Part shown: positions 18,262 to 26,528 of the stretch, one piece after another
Layout: every line of letters starts with the position of its first letter
How positions within the stretch are numbered: position 1 is the first letter of the stretch
NCBI RefSeq assembly: GCF_000024365.1
Contig: NC_013235.1
Span: 4,588,001-4,652,000, forward strand
DNA from: Nakamurella multipartita DSM 44233
GTDB lineage: Bacteria; Actinomycetota; Actinomycetes; Mycobacteriales; Nakamurellaceae
Direction of reading: 5' to 3'
Length of the DNA stretch: 64,000 nt
Made by a program: the position numbers and the translations under genes
Notes under the pieces: model-generated
Told to the model about the DNA's origin: nothing
Seen by the model: only the letters and a program-made list of their open reading frames with translations
Database searches by the model: none

Positions 18262-18816
18262 ATGACCGGCATGGAACCCGATCCCCGCCCCCCGCGCCCC
18301 GGCCTGCCCGGGCGTGCGTCCAAGCCTGTCCGCCCGTTCCTGCCCCGGCGGGCCGCCCCGGCGACGGACGAGAGCCCGCGGGTGCGGCGGGATCGCCGGG
18401 GCCGGGGGCTGCGCAGCCCCCTGCTGCCGGTGGACGTGCCGGCCTCCCGGACCCGGGCCCAGCGTTTCGATCAGGCGGTGCTGGAGGCCGTGGCCGAGCT
18501 CGAGGGGCACTGGCCGGGCAAGTTGGAGGCGCTGGAGTTCGCCGTCGACGAGGTCCCCGGGGTGCCGGCGGACGGGCCGGAGTCGGCTTCCGACGAGGTC
18601 GTCCTGGACTCGGGAGTCCCGCTGACCCGCTTCCTGCCGCCGGGCATGGATGCCCGGGGCCGGCCGACCAAGGCCCGGATCGTCGTCTACCGCCGCCCGC
18701 TCGAGGTGCGGGCGGGCGACGCCGGCGAACTGGGCGACCTGGTCGCCGAGGTGCTGGGCGAGCAGTTGGCCGCGGTGCTGGGCGAGCCGGACGAGGGCGA
18801 GGATCCGGTCAGCTGA
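18262..18816 (+). CDS. Metallopeptidase-like family protein (Rv3259-like), catalytic motif absent
   Basis: A 184-residue protein starting at ATG 18262. The C-terminal half resembles the zincin-like (MMP, DUF1025) family: FDQAVLEAVAELEGHWP, then RIVVYRRPLEVRAG, then LGDLVAEVLGEQLAAVLGE. The active-site HExxH found in other family members is not present; the equivalent helix reads VAEVLGEQLAA. The enzyme is therefore likely non-catalytic. It is divergent from DUF3499, a conserved neighbour pair, and its end overlaps the convergent YccF gene by 8 bases. Confidence 0.75.
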   Translation: MTGMEPDPRPPRPGLPGRASKPVRPFLPRRAAPATDESPRVRRDRRGRGLRSPLLPVDVPASRTRAQRFDQAVLEAVAELEGHWPGKLEALEFAVDEVPGVPADGPESASDEVVLDSGVPLTRFLPPGMDARGRPTKARIVVYRRPLEVRAGDAGELGDLVAEVLGEQLAAVLGEPDEGEDPVS

Positions 18817-19210
18817 CCGTCTGCAGGGACCGGGAGTCGCCGAGCGGCACGATCTGCTTGCCCAGCGGGGCCAGGGAGACCGGGATCAGCTTGAAGTTGG
18901 CCACGGCCAACGGGATGCCGATGATCGTGATGCACAACGCCAGCCCGGTGACCAGGTGGCCGATGGCCAGCCACAACCCGGCCACGATGAACCAGATGAC
19001 GTTGCCGATGAACGACGGCGAACCGGCGTCCGGCCGGTTGACCATGGTCCGCCCGAAGGGCCACAGAGCAAAGCCGGCGATCCGGAACGAGGCGATCCCG
19101 AAGGGGATCGTGATGATCAGGATGCAGGCGATGACGCCCGTGATGAGGTAGGCCAGGAACATCCAGAAGCCGCACAGCACGAGCCAGATGACGTTGAGAA
19201 CGAATCGCAC
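18809..19210 (-). CDS. YccF-domain integral membrane protein
   Basis: A 133-residue membrane protein of the YccF (DUF307) family. It has two similar halves, each with a hydrophobic hairpin. The first is NVIWLVLCGFWMFLAYLITG then ACILIITIPFGIASF. The second is GNVIWFIVAGLWLAIGHLV then ALCITIIGIPLAVANF. The duplicated unit with a GIP/TIPFG turn is the family hallmark. The function is unknown; Escherichia coli YccF is an uncharacterised inner-membrane protein. Its 3' end overlaps the convergent metallopeptidase-like gene by 8 bases. Confidence 0.9.
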   Translation of the reverse strand: MRFVLNVIWLVLCGFWMFLAYLITGVIACILIITIPFGIASFRIAGFALWPFGRTMVNRPDAGSPSFIGNVIWFIVAGLWLAIGHLVTGLALCITIIGIPLAVANFKLIPVSLAPLGKQIVPLGDSRSLQTVS

Positions 19211-19424
19211 GCCATCGACGGTACTGGCTGCCGGCCCACCCGGGCGGGCCCGTCACCCTGGTCGGATGAGACCGGCGCGCGATCGCCGGATCCGACCGCG
19301 AATCGATGGCCGCCGGCGCCGGTGGCGCCGCGGTCGCCGACCCCCGCGCAGTCCTGCCCCCCGGGCCGGTCGGCCCACAGGCAGCGCTCAGTCGGCCCGC
19401 GGTCGGCCTGCAGCCAGGCCTCGG

Positions 19425-19703
19425 TCAGCCGGCCGCGCGCTTGAGCCGGCGGCGTTCCCGCTCGCTCAAGCCACCCCAGATCCCGAACCGCTCGTCGTGC
19501 GCCAGCGCGTACGACAGGCATTCGGCGCGCACCTCGCAGCCGGTGCAGATCTTCTTGGCCTCGCGGGTCGAGCCCCCCTTCTCCGGGAAGAAGGCCTCGG
19601 GATCGGTCTGAGCGCACAGTGCTCTTTCGTGCCATTCCGGTTCGCCGGATTCCTCCGCCGAGAAGGGAATCTGCCGCATGGTGGGCACCCCCAGGTTGGT
19701 CAC
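19425..19703 (-). CDS. whiB2: WhiB-family transcriptional regulator (WhiB2/WhmD type)
   Basis: A 92-residue iron-sulfur transcription factor. The four cluster ligands are in ALCAQTDPEAFFPEKGG, CTGCEVRAECLSYALAHDE. The GIWGGLSERERRRLK motif is the beta turn and basic DNA-binding tail. The family binds sigma-factor region 4 and DNA; WhmD/WhiB2 controls septation in mycobacteria. Start GTG 19703 has AGGA about 8 nt upstream; ATG 19679 is an alternative. It is divergent from an M50 peptidase and lies near fbiA-fbiB, as does Rv3260c. Confidence 0.95.
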   Translation of the reverse strand: MTNLGVPTMRQIPFSAEESGEPEWHERALCAQTDPEAFFPEKGGSTREAKKICTGCEVRAECLSYALAHDERFGIWGGLSERERRRLKRAAG

Positions 19704-20004
19704 GCGCTACATCCTCACTGTCCGAACTGTGGCGCCGGCGGGCGATCGTGTCGCCTCCGACACCGGGTCCACCGGGGCATCGGGCCCTGTGCCACCCTCG
19801 ATCGGATGTTCGCCGCGGATCTGCGCTGACGGGGGAACTGATCGAGGACGACCGGTGAATGACACCGATGTGATTACACCCGTGTGTCCCGACTCACGTC
19901 AAGCTCGGACGGGTGCTATACGGCGCGTCGCGGCAAGAATTGACTCATCGGTGGGTGAGCAGCGGCACACGTTGCTCTGCGTGACCACCAGGGAGACTGG
20001 ATGG
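19704..20004. promoter_or_regulatory. Divergent regulatory region between whiB and the M50 peptidase gene
   Basis: Three hundred bases separate two divergent starts and hold no gene I can support. A 24-bp imperfect palindrome lies at 19862-19885, about 160 bases from whiB and 120 from the peptidase. It reads ACACCGATGTGATTACACCC then GTGT, and 18 of 24 positions are self-complementary. Downstream is an AATTGACT element near 19935 that could be a -35 box for the peptidase gene. Regulation of whiB by this dyad is an inference. Confidence 0.55.
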
Positions 20005-20763
20005 ATGGCCAAATCCCCCGGTGGCAGCTGGATCTTTCCCGTCATCGTGCTCGTCACGGCGGGCGCCGGCGTCGCCGCGCAAGCCTCGACCCGTTCGTCC
20101 GGGTGGTTGGGCGTCCCCGTCGAGGTCTGGGTGTTCCTGGTGGTGCTCGGCGGCTGGGTCATCACGCTGTGCCTGCACGAGTTCGCCCACGCCCTGGTCG
20201 CCTACGTCGGCGGGGACACCTCGGTGCGGGCCCGCGGGTACCTGACTTTGAACCCGGCCCGGTACACCGACCTGGCCACCTCGGTGATCATGCCGATCAT
20301 CCTGCTGGCGGTGGGCGGCATTCCCCTGCCCGGTGGCGCGGTGCTGGTCGAGCCGGGCCGGTTGCGCCGGCGCTGGTTCGCCAGCCTGGTCTCGGCCGCC
20401 GGTCCGCTGACCAACGTCGTCGCCGGGGTGGTGCTGGCCGTGGTCGCGGCGCCGATCTCCTCGCCGCTGGGCGCGGCCCTGTCCTACCTGGCCCTGCTGC
20501 AGTTCGTCGCCGGCATCCTGAACATCCTGCCGATCCCCGGCTTCGACGGGTTCGGCGTCCTGGAGCCGTACCTCTCGCCCCGGTTCACCGAGCGGCTGCG
20601 GCCGGCCCGGCCGTGGATTCCGCTGGTCGCCTTCATCATCCTGTTCTCGGTCCCGCAGGCCAGCCGGGCGCTGTTCGGCGCGGCCAACGAGCTGTTCGTC
20701 TGGGCGGGCGGCAACACCGCGCTGGCCGCCATCGGCTCGAGCCTGTTCCGGTTCTGGGCCTGA
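20005..20763 (+). CDS. Site-2 protease family (M50) membrane metallopeptidase
   Basis: A 252-residue polytopic zinc peptidase. The zinc motif LCLHEFAHALVAYVGGD lies in the second membrane segment. ILPIPGFDGFGVLEPYL is the second catalytic signature with the Asp ligand. About six hydrophobic segments are visible. Such proteins cleave membrane-embedded substrates such as anti-sigma factors; no substrate gene is apparent nearby. ATG 20005 follows GGGAGACTGGATGG; a GTG at 19981 is in frame but worse placed. It is separated by 37 bases from the aminopeptidase gene. Confidence 0.92.
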   Translation: MAKSPGGSWIFPVIVLVTAGAGVAAQASTRSSGWLGVPVEVWVFLVVLGGWVITLCLHEFAHALVAYVGGDTSVRARGYLTLNPARYTDLATSVIMPIILLAVGGIPLPGGAVLVEPGRLRRRWFASLVSAAGPLTNVVAGVVLAVVAAPISSPLGAALSYLALLQFVAGILNILPIPGFDGFGVLEPYLSPRFTERLRPARPWIPLVAFIILFSVPQASRALFGAANELFVWAGGNTALAAIGSSLFRFWA

Positions 20764-20800
20764 GCGGCTGCGACCCGCGCGAGGTGGGAGAGTCGCAGGG

Positions 20801-22114
20801 ATGAGCGCCGATCATTCCCCCAGCCGGCTCGACGACACCGCGGCCGGGCTGTGTGCCTTCCTGGACGCCTCCCCCACGCCGTTCCACGCCTGCGCCACCG
20901 CCGCCGCACTGCTCGAATCGGCCGGCTTCACCCGGCTGGTCGAACGCGACCGGTGGCCCACGGCACCGGGCGAGTACTACCTGATCCGCGGCGGGTCGCT
21001 GATCGCCTGGCGGACCGGCCGGTCCGCCGATCCGGCGGCGCCGCTGCGCATCGTCGGCGCCCATACCGACAGCCCCGGGCTGCGGATCAAGCCGAATCCG
21101 GACCTGGTCCGCGAGGGGTGGCAGCAGCTGGGCGTCGAGGTCTACGGCGGGCCGCTGCTGGCCAGCTGGGTGGACCGCGACCTGGGCCTGGCCGGACGGA
21201 TTGCCGTCCGCTCCCCGGACGGCACCGGCGCGGGCACCCGCCTGCTCACCGTGGACGAGCCGCTGCTGCGGGTGTCCGAGCTGGCGATCCACCTCAACCG
21301 TGGGGTCAACACCGAGGGTCTGGTGCTCAATCCGCAGCTGCACCTGGCCCCGCACTGGGGCCTGGGCGATCAACCCGGCGACCTGCGCGGTTTCCTGGCC
21401 GACCGCCTGGAACTGGCGCGGGGGGACGTCCTGGGCTGGGACCTGATGCCCTACGACCTGACCCCGGCCCGCCGGATCGGGCGGGACCGCGCGCTGATCG
21501 CCAGCGCCCGGCTGGACAACCAGGCCACCTGCTACGCCGCGGTGCAGGCGCTGATCCGCGCCGCCGACGACCCGTCCGGCCGGCATCTGATCGCCCTGTT
21601 CGACCATGAGGAGGTGGGCAGCGTCTCCGAGCGGGGCGCCCAGTCCACCCTGCTGGCCAGCACGCTCGAGCGCATCGTGCTGGCCGCCGGCGGGGACCGC
21701 GAGGACCTGTTGCGGGCACTGGCCGGCACCGTGATCGCCTCCGGGGACATGGCCCACGCCACCCACCCGAACTATCCCGACAAGCACGAGCCCCACCATC
21801 GCATCGCCATGAACGGCGGGCCGGTACTCAAGATCAACAATCAGCTGCGGTACGCCACCGACGCGGTCGGCGCGGCGGCGTTCGAGCTGGCCTGCGAGCA
21901 GGCCGGGGTGCCGGTCCAGCGATTCGTGGTCCGGTCGGACCTGCCGTGCGGGTCGACCGTCGGGCCGATCACCTCGGCGCTGACCGGGGCGAGCACCGTC
22001 GATTTCGGCGCCCCGACTCTGTCCATGCACTCGATCCGGGAGCTGTGCGGGGTCGCCGACCAGGCGATGTACGCCGACGCACTGACCGCGTTCCTGGCTC
22101 CGGCCGGCTCCTGA
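20801..22114 (+). CDS. apeB: M18 family aminopeptidase (aspartyl aminopeptidase type)
   Basis: A 437-residue cytosolic binuclear-zinc aminopeptidase. The metal-site motifs are in order: RIVGAHTDSPGLRIKPNP (first His-x-Asp), a later LIASARLDNQATCYAAVQAL (bridging Asp), LFDHEEVGSVSERGAQS (Glu-Glu catalytic and ligand pair), and the C-terminal APTLSMHSIRELCG (His). Length is typical for M18. Substrates are N-terminal acidic or hydrophobic residues of peptides. ATG 20801 follows a GGGAGAGTCGCAGGG stretch. Confidence 0.95.
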   Translation: MSADHSPSRLDDTAAGLCAFLDASPTPFHACATAAALLESAGFTRLVERDRWPTAPGEYYLIRGGSLIAWRTGRSADPAAPLRIVGAHTDSPGLRIKPNPDLVREGWQQLGVEVYGGPLLASWVDRDLGLAGRIAVRSPDGTGAGTRLLTVDEPLLRVSELAIHLNRGVNTEGLVLNPQLHLAPHWGLGDQPGDLRGFLADRLELARGDVLGWDLMPYDLTPARRIGRDRALIASARLDNQATCYAAVQALIRAADDPSGRHLIALFDHEEVGSVSERGAQSTLLASTLERIVLAAGGDREDLLRALAGTVIASGDMAHATHPNYPDKHEPHHRIAMNGGPVLKINNQLRYATDAVGAAAFELACEQAGVPVQRFVVRSDLPCGSTVGPITSALTGASTVDFGAPTLSMHSIRELCGVADQAMYADALTAFLAPAGS

Positions 22115-22156
22115 CCCCGACCGGGCGGCCCGCGCGGCTCGGCGAGGATCCCACGA

Positions 22157-23191
22157 GTGGCAGGATCGGCAAGCGTGAGAATTGCAGTCCTGGCCGGCGG
22201 AGTCGGCGGCGCGAAGTTCCTGCTCGGCGTCAAGCGTTACCTGGGCCGGCCGGCCTTCGGCCCGGCCCCCGCGGACGAGCACCTGATCACGGCGATCGTG
22301 AACACCGCCGATGACATCCGGCTGCACAACCTGCAGATCTGTCCCGATCTGGACTCGTGCATGTACACCCTCTCCGGGGTCTCCGACCGGCAGCGCGGCT
22401 GGGGCCGGGCCGACGAGACCTGGACCGTGTCCGGCGAGCTGGCCGGCTACGACGCCGAGGCGCCCTGGTTCTCCCTGGGCGATCGGGACATCGCCACCCA
22501 CCTGGTCCGGACCCGGATGCTGGACGCGGGCTACCGGCTCTCCGACGTCACCGACGCGCTGTGCCGGCGGTGGCAACCGGGGCTGACCCTGCTGCCGATG
22601 ACCGACGACCGGGTCGAGACCCATGTGGTCGTCGAGGACCCGGCCGCCGCCCCGGACGCCGACCGGCCAGCCGGCACTCCGGGACCGCTGGTCGCCCTGC
22701 ACTTCCAGGAATGGTGGATCCGCTATCAGGCCAAGCTGCCGGCGTTGTCCATCAGCCCGATCGGCGCCGAGGAGTCCACGCCCGCGCCCGGCGTGCTCGA
22801 TGCGATCGCCGAGGCCGACCTGGTCCTGATCGCTCCGTCCAACCCGGTCGTGTCGGTGGGCCCGATCCTGGCCGTGCCGGGCATCGCCGACGCGCTGCGG
22901 GCCACCGCCGCCCCAGTCGTCGGCGTCTCCCCGATCATCGGTGCCGCCCCGGTCCGCGGGCACGCCGACAAGTGCCTGGAGGCGGTCGGGGTTCCGGTCA
23001 GCGCGCAAGGGGTGGGCCGGCACTACGGGGCCCGGTCCGATGGCGGGGTGCTTGACGCCTTCCTGATCGCGCCGGACGACCGGGCCACCGTGCCCGGGGT
23101 GACCGTGGCGGGCCAGCCGCTGCTGATGACCGACCCCGAGCACACCGCCGAGATGGTCGCGGCCTGCGTCCAGGTGGTCGGTCGTGGCTGA
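22157..23191 (+). CDS. fbiA: 2-phospho-L-lactate transferase FbiA/CofD
   Basis: A 344-residue enzyme transferring the phospholactyl-type moiety (phosphoenolpyruvyl in mycobacteria) onto the deazaflavin FO to build coenzyme F420. [20 protein letters not shown] is the family N-terminus with the GGVGGAK loop; [20 protein letters not shown] and [18 protein letters not shown] follow. GTG 22157 (preceded by GAGGATCC) and GTG 22175 (VRIAVLAGG) are both possible starts. The stop overlaps fbiB by 8 bases, so the two are cotranslated. Confidence 0.96.
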   Translation: MAGSASVRIAVLAGGVGGAKFLLGVKRYLGRPAFGPAPADEHLITAIVNTADDIRLHNLQICPDLDSCMYTLSGVSDRQRGWGRADETWTVSGELAGYDAEAPWFSLGDRDIATHLVRTRMLDAGYRLSDVTDALCRRWQPGLTLLPMTDDRVETHVVVEDPAAAPDADRPAGTPGPLVALHFQEWWIRYQAKLPALSISPIGAEESTPAPGVLDAIAEADLVLIAPSNPVVSVGPILAVPGIADALRATAAPVVGVSPIIGAAPVRGHADKCLEAVGVPVSAQGVGRHYGARSDGGVLDAFLIAPDDRATVPGVTVAGQPLLMTDPEHTAEMVAACVQVVGRG

Positions 23192-24575
23192 CCGGCCCAC
23201 CCCGGATCACCCCGACGACCCCACTCCGGACGGGGCCGCCCCGGCCGGGCTGCAGCTGCTGCCGATCACCGGGCTGCCCGAGTTCCGGCCCGGTGACGAC
23301 CTGGCCGGCGCCATCGCCGCGGCCGCGCCCTGGCTCACCGACGGCGACGTCCTGCTCGTGACCTCCAAGGTGGTCAGCAAGGTGGAGGGGAGGTTGATCC
23401 CCTCCCCCACCGACCCCGAGGAGCGCGACGCACTGCGCCGGCGGCTGATCGACGAGGAATCGGTGCGCCTGGTCGCCCAGATGGGCCGGACCAAGATCGT
23501 GGAGAACCGGCTCGGCATCGTCGCCGCCGCGGCCGGTATCGATGCCTCCAACGTGCTGCCCGACGAGATCGCCCTGCTGCCCGACGACCCGGATGCCTCC
23601 GCGACGCGGCTGCGAGCGGCGTTCGCCGACCGGGGCCTGGACGTCGGGGTGATCATCACCGACACCCAGGGCCGCGCCTGGCGGCTGGGGGTCACCGATG
23701 TGGCCATCGGCGCAGCCGGGCTGGCCGTGCTGACCGATCACCGCGGCGACGTCGACGCCTACGGCAACGAGCTGGTCGTCACCCAGGTGGCCGTCGGCGA
23801 CGAGCTGGCCGCGGCCGGCGACCTGGTGAAGGGCAAGCTCGGCCAGGTCCCGGTGGCCGTCGCCCGCGGCCTGCGGGCCTCGGGCCCGGGATCGCTCGAC
23901 CCGGACGCCGAACACCGGACCGCCCGCTCGCTGATCCGGCCCCGCGAGGAGGACCTGTTCCGGCTGGGCACCGACCTGGCGGTGGCCCAGGGACGGCGCG
24001 AGGCGGTGCTGCTGCGGCGCACCGTGCGCGAGTTCGCCGACCAACCGGTCGACCCGACGGTGCTGGCCCGCTGCGTGGACATCGCGCTGACCGCGCCGGC
24101 TCCGCACCACACCCGGCCGGTGCGCTTCGTCTGGGTCCGCGAGCACCGGGCCGCCCTGCTGGAGGCGATGCTGGCCGCCTGGGAGGCCGACCTGGCCGCG
24201 GACGGCTGGAGCGCCGAGCGCATCGCCCGCCGGACGGCCCGCGGGCGGGTGCTGCAGGGCGCGCCGGAGATCGTGGTCCCGATGATCACCGGGGACAGCC
24301 GGCACGACTACCCCGACGAACGCCGCCGGTCGGCCGAACGCACCATGTTCACCGTCGCCGGCGGCGCCGCCGTGCAGGCCCTGCTCGTCGCCCTGGCCGC
24401 CGAAGGGCTGGGCTCGGCCTGGATCTCATCGACCATCTTCTGCCCGGCCGTGGTCCATGCGGTGCTGAACCTGCCCTCGGACTGGGAGCCGCTGGGCGCG
24501 GTGGCCGTCGGGCACCCGAGCACGCCGATCGACGCGCCCCGGCCACCGGCCGGCGGTGGGCTGGTGCTGCGGTGA
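23184..24575 (+). CDS. fbiB: F420:L-glutamate ligase/nitroreductase-domain fusion FbiB
   Basis: A 463-residue two-domain enzyme. The N-terminal CofE part adds L-glutamates to F420 and shows [37 protein letters not shown] and [15 protein letters not shown]. The C-terminal nitroreductase-like (FMN) domain begins near [13 protein letters not shown] and ends with [10 protein letters not shown]; in mycobacteria it reduces dehydro-F420. The GTG start overlaps fbiA and its end overlaps the NUDIX gene by 4 bases. The fused architecture is actinobacterial. Confidence 0.97.
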   Translation: MADRPTPDHPDDPTPDGAAPAGLQLLPITGLPEFRPGDDLAGAIAAAAPWLTDGDVLLVTSKVVSKVEGRLIPSPTDPEERDALRRRLIDEESVRLVAQMGRTKIVENRLGIVAAAAGIDASNVLPDEIALLPDDPDASATRLRAAFADRGLDVGVIITDTQGRAWRLGVTDVAIGAAGLAVLTDHRGDVDAYGNELVVTQVAVGDELAAAGDLVKGKLGQVPVAVARGLRASGPGSLDPDAEHRTARSLIRPREEDLFRLGTDLAVAQGRREAVLLRRTVREFADQPVDPTVLARCVDIALTAPAPHHTRPVRFVWVREHRAALLEAMLAAWEADLAADGWSAERIARRTARGRVLQGAPEIVVPMITGDSRHDYPDERRRSAERTMFTVAGGAAVQALLVALAAEGLGSAWISSTIFCPAVVHAVLNLPSDWEPLGAVAVGHPSTPIDAPRPPAGGGLVLR

Positions 24576-25150
24576 GCGCCCCGCCGCTGGCCCCGGTCAC
24601 CGAGGCCGACCGGACCCTGCACGCCGACGTCACCGCGGTGCTGGCGGCGTGGCCGGCTCCCAATCCCGGCCAGGCCGCCGTGCGCGAAGCCTTCCTGGGG
24701 TTCTTGGCCGCCCGCCCCGACGCCACCCGGCGCCAGTGCGCGCCCGGCCACATCACCGCCAGCGCGGTCGTGCTCAGCGCCGACCGGCGGCAGGTGCTGC
24801 TCACCCTGCACCCGCGGATCGGTCGCTGGGTGCAGCTCGGCGGGCACTGCGAACGCACCGATCGCACCCTGGCCGGCGCGGCCCTGCGGGAGGCCACCGA
24901 GGAGTCGGGCATCGACGGGCTGCTGATCGACCCGGTCCCGGTGCACCTGGACGTCCATCCGCTGACCTGTTCGCTGGGCCTGCCGACCCGGCACTTCGAT
25001 GTCCGCTTCCGGATCATCGCCCCAGCCGGCGCGCGCCCGGTGATCTCCCACGAGTCCGACGACCTGCGTTTCTGGCCGGTCGACGACCTGCCGCCCGGGT
25101 TCGACCGCGCCGACCGGGAGCTGATCGCGGCTGCCCTGGGCTCGAGCTGA
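24572..25150 (+). CDS. NUDIX hydrolase at the end of the F420 operon
   Basis: A 192-residue protein with the NUDIX box from [12 protein letters not shown] through [10 protein letters not shown]. The invariant E in the first half is not at its canonical place (Arg at that position), while REATEESG is intact, so substrate or metal binding may be altered. It lies downstream of fbiB with a GTGA overlap, a pairing seen in many actinobacteria, suggesting a housecleaning role near F420 metabolism. No specific substrate can be named. Confidence 0.9.
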   Translation: MSAPPLAPVTEADRTLHADVTAVLAAWPAPNPGQAAVREAFLGFLAARPDATRRQCAPGHITASAVVLSADRRQVLLTLHPRIGRWVQLGGHCERTDRTLAGAALREATEESGIDGLLIDPVPVHLDVHPLTCSLGLPTRHFDVRFRIIAPAGARPVISHESDDLRFWPVDDLPPGFDRADRELIAAALGSS

Positions 25151-25159
25151 GTCGGCGGG

Positions 25160-26236
25160 CTAGACCGTCTGCATCTGGAACTGCTCCCAGGTCTGGGCCA
25201 CGTCGCGATTCGCCCGCAGCGAGAGTGCTCCGCCGTACTCGGCGCAGACGAACTTCCCGTTCGCCCACGACCGCAGGCTGACGGTGCCGTTCGAATTGCG
25301 GATCAGATCGAAGGTCTCCCAGCCGAGCACGGACGACCGGTTGGCGATCAACGGGGAGGCACCGCCGTTGTCGGCACACACGTACATATTGTTCGCCATG
25401 GACCGGAGCGCGACCGCTGAGCCGCCCCGGTTGATCATCATGAACTGCTCCCACGCCTGCGCCACGCCGCGGTTCGCGATCAGCTCGCTGGCGCCCCCGT
25501 TGTCGGCGCAGACGAACTTGTTGTTGGCAAGCGATCTGAGCGTGACGCGGGTGCCGCTGAGCGTCCGGTCTCCGATGGCGGCCACGACCGACTTGAGCCG
25601 GCTGTCACCCGGGGCGACATCGATCTCGAAGTGCATCTCGTCGGTCGTGCCGCGATAGTCGCCACCCCAGTAGATGACATCCCCGAAGAAGCTCAGAATG
25701 TTCCGGATGGCCGAAACCTGACTCGATGTAAATGATCCCTTTGCCCCATTAGGGTGAAGAGCCGAATTGAGGTCGATCGCCGTACCCGAAGCGTGATTGG
25801 ACCACACGCTGGGATTGTTGACATTCCGTCGGTAGTCGTAGCCCCACACTTGGCCGGACCGCAACCCCTCGACTTCCCGATTGAAACGGTCGGCAAGGTG
25901 GATCAGGACCGTCGCGACGTCGGACCGAACCGGAATCGAGATCGACGTACCCGGCACGACATAGTTGGCCACACCGATCGCTGATGCCGGGGTGCCCACC
26001 GACCAACCGTTGTAGGACGTCTCGACCGCGGCGGCTACAGACATGCGCTGGACGGCCCCGACTCGCGACGCGAAGTGCGGATCATCCGCGGGCGCACCGC
26101 ACGCTCCGGCACCGCCGGCGACAGGCGCGGCCCCTGCGGTCCCCGCGCCCAGCGCGCCGTACAAACCGATCGCCGCGACTGCCGCACCCGTCCGCAAAAG
26201 GCTGCGCCTTGACATCGATTCATGGTGCTCGCACAT
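25160..26236 (-). CDS. Secreted M15-type peptidase with C-terminal beta-trefoil domain
   Basis: A 358-residue exported protein. A twin-arginine signal (SMSRRSLLRTGAAVAAIG) precedes an M15C/D-Ala-D-Ala carboxypeptidase-like domain, with zinc ligands in WSNHASGTAIDLN and EMHFEIDVAP. The last 130 residues are three tandem repeats (for example LRSLANNKFVCADNGG, LRSMANNMYVCADNGG, LRSWANGKFVCAEYGG), a fascin-like beta-trefoil likely to bind glycan. It may trim peptidoglycan cross-link peptides. ATG 26236 has AAAGGG upstream. It is convergent with the NUDIX gene and looks inserted at the border of the housekeeping and glycan regions. Confidence 0.85.
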   Translation of the reverse strand: MCEHHESMSRRSLLRTGAAVAAIGLYGALGAGTAGAAPVAGGAGACGAPADDPHFASRVGAVQRMSVAAAVETSYNGWSVGTPASAIGVANYVVPGTSISIPVRSDVATVLIHLADRFNREVEGLRSGQVWGYDYRRNVNNPSVWSNHASGTAIDLNSALHPNGAKGSFTSSQVSAIRNILSFFGDVIYWGGDYRGTTDEMHFEIDVAPGDSRLKSVVAAIGDRTLSGTRVTLRSLANNKFVCADNGGASELIANRGVAQAWEQFMMINRGGSAVALRSMANNMYVCADNGGASPLIANRSSVLGWETFDLIRNSNGTVSLRSWANGKFVCAEYGGALSLRANRDVAQTWEQFQMQTV

Positions 26237-26528
26237 CGTCCGACCCTTTCCATTCAGGCAAACACGGTGCAAATCGGAGAAATCGCGCAGCGGGCACGGT
26301 CGGGGTTCGTCGAAGCTTACTGCCCCGCCTTGAGCGCAGAGACTACCCAAGAAAATGCCGGACGCGAGGTCCGGGGACGAATCAATCGGATGACACGCTT
26401 CGATTGATTCCTCACGGTGGGTGTTTTCTCAAGGTTCGCCGGAGACAGACTGGGGGGCGGTGATACTCGGCCGATCTTGGCCCCCGGCGGGCGCGGACCA
26501 GCCGGGATGCGTCGTTTCTTACCGGGGG
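26237..26528. promoter_or_regulatory. Intergenic region with a 10-bp perfect inverted repeat
   Basis: About 290 bases lie between the start of the M15-trefoil gene and the stop of the nucleotidyltransferase gene. A perfect inverted repeat, GAATCAATCG (26379-26388) and CGATTGATTC (26401-26410), has a 12-nt spacer. A small perfect hairpin CCGGAC-GCGAG-GTCCGG lies at 26358-26374. AT content is locally higher than in flanking genes. It could be an operator for the M15 gene, a terminator for the sugar operon, or both. Confidence 0.5.

Noticed and set aside
20636..23200. A long minus-strand open frame opposite the aminopeptidase and fbiA genes
   Set aside because: Antisense shadow of apeB and fbiA; no motifs and a biased composition.
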